Shown here piece after piece: positions 17,971 through 27,172 of a stretch of 64,000 nucleotides of DNA. The translations under genes and the position numbers were made by a program. The stretch lies in the NCBI GenBank assembly GCA_900112785.1, contig FONB01000005.1:124001-188000 (forward strand). The letters run 5' to 3'. How positions within the stretch are numbered: the first letter of the stretch is position 1; each line of letters begins with the position of its first letter. The DNA comes from Phytobacter palmae. GTDB taxonomy: Bacteria > Pseudomonadota > Gammaproteobacteria > Enterobacterales > Enterobacteriaceae. The notes under the pieces were generated by a model. It was not told the DNA's origin and did no database searches. It was given only the letters and a program-made list of their open reading frames with translations.

Positions 17971-20948
17971 TTCAGATACACACTCCCGCTGTCGATCCAG
18001 TAATGGCTACCGCTGTGGCGGCGATCTGCCAGCGTATTCAATTTGAAGGTTAACGCATCGGCCGGAACCGGCGTACCATCCTGTAACCAGGCTTCGCTCA
18101 GAATAAACGATTCCGGGCCATGATGTTTGTTGCCACCGCTAAACTGCAGGCGCACATTCAGCACTCCGTCGCCGGCGATGGTCTTCGCCAGTTCAGAAGA
18201 GTTAATGCTCAGCGTATAGAGCGGAGTGGCTGGCCAGCGGGCGTTCGCCAGTTGACGAAAGCCGAGCGTGACATTGCCGCGCAGCGGGAAATGCAGGCGG
18301 GCATCAAGTTTTGCGCCGGGTTTATCCAGATCGATATCGTGATACCAGATATTCTCATCACGCAGAGTGTTTACCACATTATCCAGTACACCGAGATAAC
18401 GCACGGTAGAGTACGCGCCGATGTCGGCTGCTTTAAAATTGAAACGCGGCAGACGCAGGTCCAGCGCCAGGCTACATAACATTGCCCCTACCGCAGCGGT
18501 AGATTTCGGGTTGCCGATTTTGCCCTGCTGGCTGAACGGATACCATTCGTGTACACGATACTTATCAAGCCAGACCATGCGGTTAACCGGTACCGGCTGC
18601 AAATGGCGAATCAACGCCTGCACACCCGGCAGACAACCCGGACGTCCGGTAATCAGTAATACATCGCAGCAGTAATGGCTGATAGCCTCGCACACCGCAT
18701 GCAGCGGTGAGGCCAGGGTAAATTGCCCGGCCAGCATGGCATCCTGCAATTCGCGGAAATTGACCTGTACCGGAACACTCAGTACATCAAACTCCGGCGA
18801 GCCGGCAGGCAGCGCGTGGTCGATCGCCTGTTTCAGGTAGTTCATCACGTTGCGCGTTGGCAACTGGGTCAACAGCTCGCCGAAAGTGGCATGCAGCCCG
18901 GCAAGCGGATCGTTGATGTCACTCTCTTCCCACGCCGCCAGAATGGCATGGCCAACAGGCATAAACAGTTGCAGGGTGGTTTGCTGGCGCAAAACGGCCT
19001 GCGTATCAATGCGCCCGGAGTCGCCAAACAGGGTGGCGAGCAACGAGGCAGCATCCGTAATACCGGCTTTTTGCAACTGGGTTTGCATCGCAGGCAGCAC
19101 GCAGCGCTGAATGACATCAAGCAGCACATCATCCCCTGCGACCTTAAATCCTTCACGGAACAGCAACTGCGGGGTGATCTTAACGTTGCTGCCGGTACCA
19201 TCATCAAGCTGATAATGGGTGATAGCCATATCGGTTGTACCACCGCCGATATCTACCGAGGCGACGCGCAGCGAGCGCCCCGGGCGTGCGCCAGGGGCTT
19301 CGACCCGATCGGGGCGGGCAAGGGAGGCAAAAAACGTTTCGGTTTGCCCCGCATAGCGGGAGATCGCCTCGTTATACAGCCAGACGAGTTGCCCGCAACT
19401 GGCCTCATCCCACTCCATCTGGATATGGGGAACCGGTACAACGCTTTTTTCCTGCTGCTTACGATTAGCAAAATCATCATCTTGCGGATGCCAGCCCATG
19501 GCTTTCCAGACCAGCGCAATGGCTTCGAACATCCGGCGGCGGAAAATTTCGCGCTCCTGCTTCGGCATCGCCGACGGCAGGGTCAGAATAATGGTACGCA
19601 ACTGGCGCGGCGAGGCGGGAAAACCCAGACGTAAACGAGTTGCAACGCTGTTAATTTGCCCGAGCGCCTGTGCCAGCAGCTCGCACAGCATATGCGTCAT
19701 CAACGTACTGCGGCTGTATTGCGGCGAAAAGACAGGCAGGCGCTCATCGACTGGCAGGGTATACAGCGGCTGACCTTCATCATTCATAAGGTTCATCAGA
19801 GGGAACGCTGTCGCCAGGGGTTCGCGCTGCGTTTTGCTGTTCATCTGGCTAAAACGCCAGTCCTGCAATACCGGTGTTTCATCCCAAAGATAACGGCGCG
19901 GGCTGGAAATACCGCTGTTGCCTTCGGTACCCAGCCTCTGCATCGCCAGTTTACGCGCCTCGTCGCCGACACGAACAATAGAAGGCCAGATAAAGGCGTC
20001 TTCGCGACCGCTTTCAACAGAGAAATGCTGTTTGCCAAAACGCGCTTCGGAAAACTCAAGACGACTGGTGAACAGGGGTTCATTAAGAAACTGGGGTTCG
20101 CTTAAGGAGCGCACCTGAAGCTCGGCGGTTTGACGAAGGCCATCGTTCGCATCACCATGATCTTCAATGATTACACCGCATGTGTGGGTATTGCCGACAT
20201 CGAGAATTAAATCTACCGGGATAGCCGGGGTGCTCAGCGTATGGGTAACAATTTTCACCTCAGGCACCAGAAGCTGCGTCCCCAGAAGGGTAAGCAAATT
20301 CAGCCAGTGAGCCTGATATTCAAAGCTGCGCAAAGCCTGGGTAATCTCACGTTCGCTGCGTTGCTCTTCCTGATTGATGTACTGCAGAAACGCCTCCCGC
20401 AGCCAGCCATCAACCCAGGTCTGATCGAGAAAATCCGCCACTTCGTCATCGCGCCAGGCCAGTGCGAAGCGTGTCCCGTTAAGGATGTCGTTCTCTTGCG
20501 GTGCCAGCGCTGACGGGGAATTGCCGTTGATCTGGCTGTCGAGGGCCAGCGTAACGCGATGGGTATTTCCCGCGCCATCCGGTTCACTCAGTTTACGAAT
20601 CTGTACCCGCGCCCAGTTTTCTGGCCCTTCGACGAAGGTGCGCGGCGGGTTGAAGCGTAAGAAAGGTATCGGCAGCCACACGCCATCGAGCACTGCCAGC
20701 GACGCGTGCAGCGACTGAGTGCTTTCCGGTTTGACTACCTCGGGCATACCGCCATTTTGTGCCGGAAGGGTATAGCGCTCATTGACCAGATCGTAATCCA
20801 GACGCAGCAGCGGACCATTCGCCGTCTTGCGCACAAAGCGACCGCTTTGTGCCGACTCTTGCGGCGTCAGGCCAAAATCAAGAAACTGGACGCCACTGTT
20901 GGCGATAAGCGTGACGCTCTGTTTGTAATCACAAAGATTAACCAGCAT
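17967..20948 (-). CDS. srfB: SrfB-family actin/Hsp70-like ATPase
   Basis: About 993 residues. Three actin/Hsp70/ParM-type nucleotide motifs are present in order: phosphate-1 LILDVGNTHT (about 248-256), phosphate-2 VDIGGGTTDMA (about 565-575) and adenosine motif ITGRPGCLPG (about 766-775). This supports an ATP-binding actin-fold core, with a ~240-residue N-terminal extension. I use the ATG at 20948 (AGGTG nine bases upstream); an alternative GTG four codons earlier would overlap srfA. It is the middle gene of srfABC, tightly packed and probably translationally coupled. Confidence 0.87.
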   Translation of the reverse strand: MLVNLCDYKQSVTLIANSGVQFLDFGLTPQESAQSGRFVRKTANGPLLRLDYDLVNERYTLPAQNGGMPEVVKPESTQSLHASLAVLDGVWLPIPFLRFNPPRTFVEGPENWARVQIRKLSEPDGAGNTHRVTLALDSQINGNSPSALAPQENDILNGTRFALAWRDDEVADFLDQTWVDGWLREAFLQYINQEEQRSEREITQALRSFEYQAHWLNLLTLLGTQLLVPEVKIVTHTLSTPAIPVDLILDVGNTHTCGVIIEDHGDANDGLRQTAELQVRSLSEPQFLNEPLFTSRLEFSEARFGKQHFSVESGREDAFIWPSIVRVGDEARKLAMQRLGTEGNSGISSPRRYLWDETPVLQDWRFSQMNSKTQREPLATAFPLMNLMNDEGQPLYTLPVDERLPVFSPQYSRSTLMTHMLCELLAQALGQINSVATRLRLGFPASPRQLRTIILTLPSAMPKQEREIFRRRMFEAIALVWKAMGWHPQDDDFANRKQQEKSVVPVPHIQMEWDEASCGQLVWLYNEAISRYAGQTETFFASLARPDRVEAPGARPGRSLRVASVDIGGGTTDMAITHYQLDDGTGSNVKITPQLLFREGFKVAGDDVLLDVIQRCVLPAMQTQLQKAGITDAASLLATLFGDSGRIDTQAVLRQQTTLQLFMPVGHAILAAWEESDINDPLAGLHATFGELLTQLPTRNVMNYLKQAIDHALPAGSPEFDVLSVPVQVNFRELQDAMLAGQFTLASPLHAVCEAISHYCCDVLLITGRPGCLPGVQALIRHLQPVPVNRMVWLDKYRVHEWYPFSQQGKIGNPKSTAAVGAMLCSLALDLRLPRFNFKAADIGAYSTVRYLGVLDNVVNTLRDENIWYHDIDLDKPGAKLDARLHFPLRGNVTLGFRQLANARWPATPLYTLSINSSELAKTIAGDGVLNVRLQFSGGNKHHGPESFILSEAWLQDGTPVPADALTFKLNTLADRRHSGSHYWIDSGSVYLK

Positions 20949-20952
20949 AAAA

Positions 20953-22335
20953 TCAGGCACCTGTTTTTCTGAAGGTCACCGCAACGGGCGTACTATTTGC
21001 TTCAAAGCGCGCACTGCATTCCGCAATATCATTGGTCCCGGCTTTGCAGGAAATCTCCGGCATCGGATAGCGGGAGCCGTCGGTGCAACGTGCCGTGCTG
21101 CGACTCTTGATCATTAAGACCCCGGTTTCGTGCAGGCCGGAGTACAGGTCGGCGCGACAGCTCAAATTATTGCCCTGAATAATACGCGCCGTGCCTTTAT
21201 TGTTCTGAATCTGGAACCGCATGGTCAGATCCTTGCCGGTAGTCTGGTCTTTCACATCCACCACTACACGCCAGTTACCATTGAGGAAACGGGTTGAGCC
21301 CGTTTTCACTTCCAGCGCATCCATGACCAACGCATCTTTCGGGATAGCGGTAATGACCAGCGGTTTTTTCTCAGTCACCACCGGAGCAGGCGTCTCCACT
21401 TTTGGCGCAATCACCTCGGCCTGGCGGAGCGGAAGTTGCGTATTTAACGCTGGAGTATGACGCGCGACGGCAACCGGAGCAGGTTCAGGGGTGGCAACCA
21501 CTGGCGCCGACTGTGCGGTTTTCGACGGGGTTGCAGGGGCATCATGCTGCTGATTTAACCATAGTGGCGCGGCAACGGCCACCGCAACGGCTGCCGCAAC
21601 CGGCAAGACCCACAAGCCGTAGCGGCGACGTTTTACCACTACCGGGGCTGGTGTCGGTTCCGGTTCAGGGACGGGCTCGGCATCAGCGACTGGTGAGGCC
21701 ATCTGCATCACCGGTTCGTCTTTCGCAACCAGGGTGCTGACACCCGGCATCGGGGCGAGCAGCGGCTCGTCGGCGTTGCTGATCGTGACCGTAGCAACGG
21801 GCTCTGCGGCAGGCTCAGGTTCCGGTTCGATAATGGCAAGCGGCTCCGGAATATCTTCTTTTCGCAGGCATTCCAGCACATCTTCTCTGGCACTTTCATT
21901 GAGATTAACAAAGCCCCAGAAGGTGATTACCGGCTTACCGTCGACAAGGAAAACGTGGTTCTCACCGGGAAACTGCAACGCTTTTTCCAGCAGTGAACCA
22001 AACAGTTGCTGTGCCGTTTTTGGCGACTGCATACATTTGCGGCTGAGGGTCGCAGCGCTGTCCAGGGTGCTTTCCAGATAACGTAAGGCACGAAAACGTG
22101 CATCCTCGTCAGCGGCTTTCCAGGCCTGGGCGCGGCCCTCGACGGGGGAGTACCAGTCAACACGGTCGCCTTCGTCATTCACCTGCGGTATGGCAAGGCA
22201 GTCAACCAGCGCCTGCTGTTTACGCAGACGCAGGGTTTCACGAATTTGTAATGCCGAATCAAATACGGCCTGACCGCCGCCGCCCACGGCTTGAAAATCA
22301 TCAAGATCGCCGCTGCGCAAGAGTGTTTTTGCCAC
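20953..22335 (-). CDS. srfA: SrfA-family single-span membrane protein
   Basis: 460 residues starting at GTG (22335), preceded by GGGATGAAAAC. The N-terminal ~160 residues are soluble. Then come a Pro/Glu/Ala-rich linker (about 163-235), a basic stop KRRR, one hydrophobic helix (240-260), a second Pro-rich linker and a C-terminal domain with five cysteines. The layout suggests an inner-membrane protein with a cytoplasmic head and a periplasmic Cys-containing domain. First gene of srfABC; a ~280-base AT-rich region separates it from the divergent binding-protein gene. Confidence 0.85.
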   Translation of the reverse strand: MAKTLLRSGDLDDFQAVGGGGQAVFDSALQIRETLRLRKQQALVDCLAIPQVNDEGDRVDWYSPVEGRAQAWKAADEDARFRALRYLESTLDSAATLSRKCMQSPKTAQQLFGSLLEKALQFPGENHVFLVDGKPVITFWGFVNLNESAREDVLECLRKEDIPEPLAIIEPEPEPAAEPVATVTISNADEPLLAPMPGVSTLVAKDEPVMQMASPVADAEPVPEPEPTPAPVVVKRRRYGLWVLPVAAAVAVAVAAPLWLNQQHDAPATPSKTAQSAPVVATPEPAPVAVARHTPALNTQLPLRQAEVIAPKVETPAPVVTEKKPLVITAIPKDALVMDALEVKTGSTRFLNGNWRVVVDVKDQTTGKDLTMRFQIQNNKGTARIIQGNNLSCRADLYSGLHETGVLMIKSRSTARCTDGSRYPMPEISCKAGTNDIAECSARFEANSTPVAVTFRKTGA

Positions 22336-22614
22336 GTTTTCATCCCATAGACTTTTTCACGCGTCTACTGTACGCAATGTCATCACAAACAAACGGCAGA
22401 AGAGAGTGCAAAACCATTGAATTCTCGACGCATTGAGACCGTCTGATAAACCTTGACGGCAATAAGTTCGTTTAAGTTAACTGATAAAGTTAATTTTGCT
22501 GGAAAATTCAGCAAAAACAACTGGATTAGAATAACCTGATAGTGATTCGTTATTTGCCAGTTCACTTTTGCTGTGCTGAGATTAATACTCCAGATAATAA
22601 ATAAGGCCGAATCT
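22336..22614. promoter_or_regulatory. Divergent promoter region srfA / DppA-like gene
   Basis: 279 bases, AT-rich around 22450-22600, with no gene. It must hold promoters for srfABC (minus) and the binding-protein gene (plus). I could not assign defined boxes. Confidence 0.4.
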
Positions 22615-24213
22615 ATGTTCGCAAGGAAATCCCTGCTCGCGCTGGCGCTGAGCACGCTGTTACCCGCAGGCGCCGCGTGGGCGGCAAATAATGACACCAT
22701 TGTCTATTGCTCCGAAGCCTCGCCGGAATCGTTCAACCCGCAAATCGCAAGCTCCGGGCCATCGTTTGTCGCCAGTTCGCAGGTGCTGTATAACCGTCTT
22801 GTGAACTTCGATCCGGTGAAAAATACCCCGATTCCGTCACTGGCAACCGCGTGGACAATCTCGCCAGACGGCAAAACCTACACCTTTACGCTGCGTCAGG
22901 GCGTCAAATTTAACAGCAATAAATACTTTAAACCGACCCGCGATTTTAATGCGGATGACGTTATTTTCTCCGTCATGCGTCAGAAAGACCCTAAGCATCC
23001 TTATCATAATGTTTCGAAAGGAAATTACGAATATTTCAACGATGTCGGACTGGATAAACTAATTCAGGATGTCAAAAAGGTTGATGACTATCACGTTCAG
23101 TTTGTTCTGAGTGAACCTAACGCCGCTTTCCTTGCCGACTGGGGAATGGATTTCGCCTCAATCCTCTCGGCGGAATATGCTGACGCAATGCTGAAAAAAG
23201 GGACGCCGGAGAATGTCGACAACTGGCCTATCGGTACGGGCCCGTATGTATTACAGCAATACAAAACCGACGCGCAAATCCGTTATCTTGCGAACCCCAA
23301 CTACTGGGACGGCGAGGTGCCGACAAAACACCTGATTTTTGCCATTACCCCGGATGTGCAGACCCGTCTGGCGAAACTGCAAACCAACGAGTGCCAGATT
23401 ATTCCAGCGCCTGCACCGGTTCAGTTCGACCAGATTAAGAGCAATAAAGATCTGACCCTGCACACTATTGATGCGCTGAATGTCGGTTATCTGGCCTTTA
23501 ACACCGGGAAAAAACCGTTTGATAATGTACTGGTGCGTCAGGCGTTGAACTACGCCACTGACAAAAAAGCGATTGTGGATGCAGTATTCATGGGCTCGGG
23601 CACTGTGGCTAAATCGCCGCTGCCGCCGAATATGCTGGGCTACAAAAAAGATCTGCAAGATTACGGCTACGATCCGGAGAAAGCCAAAGCGCTGCTGAAA
23701 CAGGCGGGGCTGGAGAAGGGATTTGAAACGACCCTCTGGTCAATGCCGGTACAGCGTCCCTATAACCCGAACTCACGTCGCATTGCGGAGATGATCCAGA
23801 GCGACTGGGCCAAAGTGGGCGTGAAAGCAAAAATTGTCTCTTATGAGTGGGGCGAATATCTGGCCGGTATGCGTCGCGGCGAGCATGACACCGCGCTGTT
23901 TGGCTGGATGTCAGATAATGGCGACCCGGATAACTTTGCCGATACCCTGTTAGGCTGTGGCAGCGTGAAAAGCGGTTCGAATGCCGCACGCTGGTGCGAT
24001 AAAGCGTATGATGGCCCCGTACAGCAGGCAAAACTGACCAGCGACCCGGCAAAACGCGCTGAGCTTTATGGTCAGGCGCAAGAGGTCTTCTATCAACAGG
24101 CACCGTGGATTGCGCTGGCGAACGGCAAAACTTTCTATGCCACACGCAGTAACGTTACTGGTTACAGCGTCAGCTTAATGGGCAGTGATTTTTCAAAAGC
24201 AAAACTGAATTAA
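22615..24213 (+). CDS. DppA-like periplasmic peptide-binding protein
   Basis: 532 residues with a clear signal peptide ending AAWA-A (about residue 23). It is a family 5 solute-binding protein and a close paralogue of DppA: it shares VYCSEASPESFNP, NPIGTGP-type and QRPYNPN segments and the SYEWGEYL region. DppA carries dipeptides and haem; the ligand of this paralogue is unknown. No permease or ATPase genes are next to it, so it may feed the Dpp or Sap transporter. I use the ATG at 22615, which puts the signal peptide at the N-terminus. ydcY follows after 11 bases, suggesting co-transcription. Confidence 0.85.
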   Translation: MFARKSLLALALSTLLPAGAAWAANNDTIVYCSEASPESFNPQIASSGPSFVASSQVLYNRLVNFDPVKNTPIPSLATAWTISPDGKTYTFTLRQGVKFNSNKYFKPTRDFNADDVIFSVMRQKDPKHPYHNVSKGNYEYFNDVGLDKLIQDVKKVDDYHVQFVLSEPNAAFLADWGMDFASILSAEYADAMLKKGTPENVDNWPIGTGPYVLQQYKTDAQIRYLANPNYWDGEVPTKHLIFAITPDVQTRLAKLQTNECQIIPAPAPVQFDQIKSNKDLTLHTIDALNVGYLAFNTGKKPFDNVLVRQALNYATDKKAIVDAVFMGSGTVAKSPLPPNMLGYKKDLQDYGYDPEKAKALLKQAGLEKGFETTLWSMPVQRPYNPNSRRIAEMIQSDWAKVGVKAKIVSYEWGEYLAGMRRGEHDTALFGWMSDNGDPDNFADTLLGCGSVKSGSNAARWCDKAYDGPVQQAKLTSDPAKRAELYGQAQEVFYQQAPWIALANGKTFYATRSNVTGYSVSLMGSDFSKAKLN

Positions 24214-24224
24214 CAGGGGGAGGC

Positions 24225-24458
24225 ATGTCACATCTGGATGAAGTAATCGCCCGTGTGGACGCAACCATTGCGGAGAGCGTGATTGCAAATATGAATACGC
24301 TCCTGGTTGCACTGAGCGACGATGGCGCGCTCAGTCGCGAAGAGCGTTATACCCAGCAACAGCGTCTGCGTCATGCGATCGCGCAACATGGTCGTCAGCA
24401 TAAAGAAGATCTGGAAGCGCGACGCGAACAACTCACCAGAGGTGGCAGCATCCTGTAA
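24225..24458 (+). CDS. ydcY: YdcY family protein (DUF2526)
   Basis: 77 residues, the same length as K-12 YdcY and nearly identical at MSHLDEVIARVDA. Predicted helical, soluble, highly charged; no known function. GGGGGAGG lies right before the ATG. In K-12 it directly follows ortT; here srfABC and the DppA-like gene lie between them. Confidence 0.93.
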   Translation: MSHLDEVIARVDATIAESVIANMNTLLVALSDDGALSREERYTQQQRLRHAIAQHGRQHKEDLEARREQLTRGGSIL

Positions 24459-24459
24459 A

Positions 24460-24909
24460 TCAGAACTGGCGTCTGGCAACCAGCCAGGCGCCAATCACCA
24501 GCAGTACCGCACCGCATACCGGGCCAAATAAGGCCCTGAGTGCCACACCCTCGCTTCTGACCACATCCATCACCAGCCCCCCAATCAGCTGACTGGCCAC
24601 CAGCACAGCTATAGTAGTGGCGGCCCCCACGTACTGATAGCCGCTGATGCTGGCAAACACAAAAAACGAGCCGAGCAGGCCGGGGATCAGCGTCCACCAA
24701 CGGACCGTTGCCACCAGCTCGCTAAAGCCGGACAGGCCATGTTTTACCAGTAAGATACTGACAAACAGGACGATCCCCACCAGTGAGTTCAGCAACATCG
24801 CGATCAAAATCGTGGAAGAAGACTGGGTGATGCGCACCATCAGCGTGTTTTGCACCACCAGACCAATACCAGCGGCAACCAGAAAGCAGAGAGTAAGGGA
24901 CTGGTTCAT
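24460..24909 (-). CDS. ydcZ: DMT-family inner-membrane protein YdcZ
   Basis: 149 residues, equal to K-12 YdcZ (DUF606). Five hydrophobic helices make a half-size EamA/DMT-type transporter unit that probably dimerises; the substrate is unknown. Its ATG overlaps the mnaT stop (TGATG), so mnaT-ydcZ forms one minus-strand operon converging on ydcY. Confidence 0.93.
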   Translation of the reverse strand: MNQSLTLCFLVAAGIGLVVQNTLMVRITQSSSTILIAMLLNSLVGIVLFVSILLVKHGLSGFSELVATVRWWTLIPGLLGSFFVFASISGYQYVGAATTIAVLVASQLIGGLVMDVVRSEGVALRALFGPVCGAVLLVIGAWLVARRQF

Positions 24910-25424
24910 CAGATGGCATCCGGGTCCTGGCGCTGATCCAGTTGCAACTGCATAAACGTCAGATCCAGCCAGCGGCCAAATTTGGTGCCCACCTGTGGCA
25001 TCTGCGCAGTGACGGTAAAACCTAATTTCTCATGCAGATGGATAGAAGCATGGTTTTGGGATTCAATGCCAGCAACCATCACATGTTTGCCGATGCGTTT
25101 GGCTTCGTTAATCAGTTGCGCCATCAGCGCCTGGCCGATTTTCTTACCCTGGTGCTCAGGATGGACATAAACAGAATGTTCAACCGTGTGGCGGAAGCCG
25201 TCGAAGGCGCGCCAGTCGCCAAACGACGAATATCCAGTGACAACGTCACCTTCTACACTCACCAGTACGGGATAGCCCTGTAATGCACGTGCTTCATACC
25301 AGGCAATACGGTTATCCACATCAACTGTCTTGTCATTCCAGATGGCGGCCGTGTGCAACACCGCGTGATTGTAGATCTCTGCAATAGCGGCACAATCTTC
25401 TTTGCTGGCGTAACGAATAATCAT
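24909..25424 (-). CDS. mnaT: L-amino acid N-acyltransferase MnaT
   Basis: 171 residues, GNAT fold, homologous to K-12 MnaT (YncA). The acetyl-CoA loop is seen in HPEHQGKKIGQALM (about residues 78-91). The family acetylates the alpha-amino group of methionine and oxidised or toxic analogues such as methionine sulfone and sulfoximine. First gene of mnaT-ydcZ; it diverges from the XRE-cupin regulator across 38 bases, which makes that regulator a candidate controller. Confidence 0.93.
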   Translation of the reverse strand: MIIRYASKEDCAAIAEIYNHAVLHTAAIWNDKTVDVDNRIAWYEARALQGYPVLVSVEGDVVTGYSSFGDWRAFDGFRHTVEHSVYVHPEHQGKKIGQALMAQLINEAKRIGKHVMVAGIESQNHASIHLHEKLGFTVTAQMPQVGTKFGRWLDLTFMQLQLDQRQDPDAI

Positions 25425-25449
25425 GGTTGAACCTCAGTGGTTGTTCACT

Positions 25450-25473
25450 ATAGTATTACGATATGAATACTAT
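25450..25473. promoter_or_regulatory. 8-bp inverted repeat over the start of the XRE-cupin gene
   Basis: ATAGTATT (25450-25457) and AATACTAT (25466-25473) are perfect inverted arms with an 8-base spacer that contains the regulator's ATG. The site lies between divergent mnaT and the regulator, as expected for an autoregulatory operator. Binding is inference. Confidence 0.5.
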
Positions 25474-26038
25474 TACAGACAGCATAAATCAACGGATCAG
25501 TGCGCGAATTCGCGTCGAACGGGAATCGCGGGGCTGGTCGCTCAGCGAACTGGCTGAACGCGCCGGTGTATCCCGCGCCATGATCCATAAGATTGAACGC
25601 GGGGAAAGCAGCCCCACGGCGACGCTGCTTGCCCGGTTATCCGGGGCTTTTGGCATCAGCATGTCTACCCTGATTGCGCGCGCCGAGATGCAGGAAGGCA
25701 AGCTGTTGCGCTTTGCCGATCAGCCCGTCTGGCGCGATCCGCAGACACATTATTTACGCCGTCATATCTCACCACGCAGCGATCTCCCCATCGACCTGGT
25801 ACAAATCGATTTACCCGCCGGCAGCAATATCCCGATGCCAGCTTCCTCTTACGCGCTTGCCCGGCAATTAATCTGGTTACAGGAAGGCGAACTGGTGTTT
25901 ATGGAGGGTGACACGCGCCATGAAATGAAAGCAGGAGACTGCCTTGAACTCGGACCGCCGAACGACTGCCGCTTCATTAACGAAACCAATGCATCCTGTC
26001 GCTATCTGGTGGTTCGCCTCAATCCGGGCAGCTCATAA
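25463..26038 (+). CDS. XRE-family regulator with cupin domain
   Basis: 191 residues. Residues ~12-66 form a HTH_3 domain (LSELAERAGVSRAMIHKIERGESSPTATLLARLS), followed by a C-terminal cupin (about 110-187, with EGELVFMEGDTRHEMKAGDC). This architecture is common in regulators of amino-acid or polyamine metabolism. There is no Shine-Dalgarno before the ATG, and an in-frame stop lies four codons upstream, so the start is fixed and the mRNA may be leaderless. It is divergent from mnaT-ydcZ. K-12 lacks a gene here. Confidence 0.85.
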   Translation: MNTITDSINQRISARIRVERESRGWSLSELAERAGVSRAMIHKIERGESSPTATLLARLSGAFGISMSTLIARAEMQEGKLLRFADQPVWRDPQTHYLRRHISPRSDLPIDLVQIDLPAGSNIPMPASSYALARQLIWLQEGELVFMEGDTRHEMKAGDCLELGPPNDCRFINETNASCRYLVVRLNPGSS

Positions 26039-26105
26039 TGGATGTGCATCTCCTGTTTTCCACGACTAGTATCAATAGAACATTTCATGGGAACAGGAGA
26101 GCAAC

Positions 26106-27143
26106 ATGAAACAACAACATGATCGCAACCGCCGTTGGGTCCTGGCCTCCAGGCCAAAAGGGGCGCCGACAGTCGACAATTTTCGACTAGAAGAAGACAG
26201 TATTGCTACCCCAGGCGAAGGCCAGGTGCTGCTCCGCACGGTTTACCTTTCGCTTGATCCCTATATGCGCGGCAGGATGAGCGATGCGCCATCCTACAGT
26301 CCTCCCGTGCCGATCGATGGCGTCATGTGCGGCGCTACCGTCAGCCGTGTCGTTCGTTCACAGCATAACGATTTCCACGAAGGTGAGTGGGTGCTGGGCT
26401 ATAGCGGCTGGCAGGATTACGAGATTTCGGGCGGAGAAGGGCTCATAAAACTTGGCGAAAACCCGGAGCATCCGTCGTGGTCGCTGGGAGTACTCGGCAT
26501 GCCGGGTTTTACTGCGTATATGGGGTTACTGGATATCGGGCAACCGAAAGCGGGAGAGACACTTGTCGTGGCTGCGGCTACGGGACCGGTTGGGGCGACA
26601 GTCGGTCAGACAGGCAAGCTCAAAGGCTGCCGGGTTGTGGGTGTTGCCGGGGGCAGTGAAAAATGTCGCCATGCGGTGGATACCCTCGGTTTTGATGCCT
26701 GTATTGATCATCATGCCAGTGATTTTGCCGAACAACTGGCGAAAGCGTGTCCGCAAGGCATCGATATTTATTTTGAAAATGTCGGCGGCAAAGTATTTGA
26801 TGCGGTGTTGCCATTATTGAATACCTCTGCACGAATTCCGTTGTGCGGGCTGGTTAGTGGTTATAATGCGACCTCTTTGCCGGATGGTCCGGACCGTGTA
26901 CCGTTATTAATGGGGACGCTCCTGAAAAAAAGAATTCGCTTGCAAGGGTTTATTATTAGCCAGGATTATGGTCACCGCATAAATGAATTTCAGCGTGATA
27001 TGTCGCAGTGGGTTAAAGAGGGAAAAATCCATTATCGTGAGCAAATCACTGATGAACTTGAAAGTGCACCAGAGGCCTTTATCGGCTTACTTGCCGGAAA
27101 AAACTTTGGTAAAGTTGTGATTCGCGTAGGCGCGGATGACTAA
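26106..27143 (+). CDS. curA: NADPH-dependent curcumin reductase
   Basis: 345 residues, same as K-12 CurA (YncB). Medium-chain dehydrogenase/reductase without zinc ligands; the glycine-rich NADPH segment AAATGPVGATVGQ is near residue 158. It reduces curcumin to di- and tetrahydrocurcumin and other enones in vitro. AGGAG precedes the ATG. The spacing and order curA-mcbR follow K-12. Confidence 0.94.
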   Translation: MKQQHDRNRRWVLASRPKGAPTVDNFRLEEDSIATPGEGQVLLRTVYLSLDPYMRGRMSDAPSYSPPVPIDGVMCGATVSRVVRSQHNDFHEGEWVLGYSGWQDYEISGGEGLIKLGENPEHPSWSLGVLGMPGFTAYMGLLDIGQPKAGETLVVAAATGPVGATVGQTGKLKGCRVVGVAGGSEKCRHAVDTLGFDACIDHHASDFAEQLAKACPQGIDIYFENVGGKVFDAVLPLLNTSARIPLCGLVSGYNATSLPDGPDRVPLLMGTLLKKRIRLQGFIISQDYGHRINEFQRDMSQWVKEGKIHYREQITDELESAPEAFIGLLAGKNFGKVVIRVGADD

Positions 27144-27149
27144 AAATGG

Positions 27150-27172
27150 TGGTGACGGTGAAAACCGTCATC
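27150..27172 (+). terminator. Hairpin after curA
   Basis: TGACGGT gaaa ACCGTCA stem within 30 bases of the curA stop, followed by a weakly T-rich stretch. Probable weak terminator. Confidence 0.45.

Noticed and set aside
18723..19634. Long plus-strand open frame of about 300 codons inside srfB
   Set aside because: It is antisense to the conserved srfB sequence, has no family resemblance and no good ribosome site; it arises from codon bias on the other strand.
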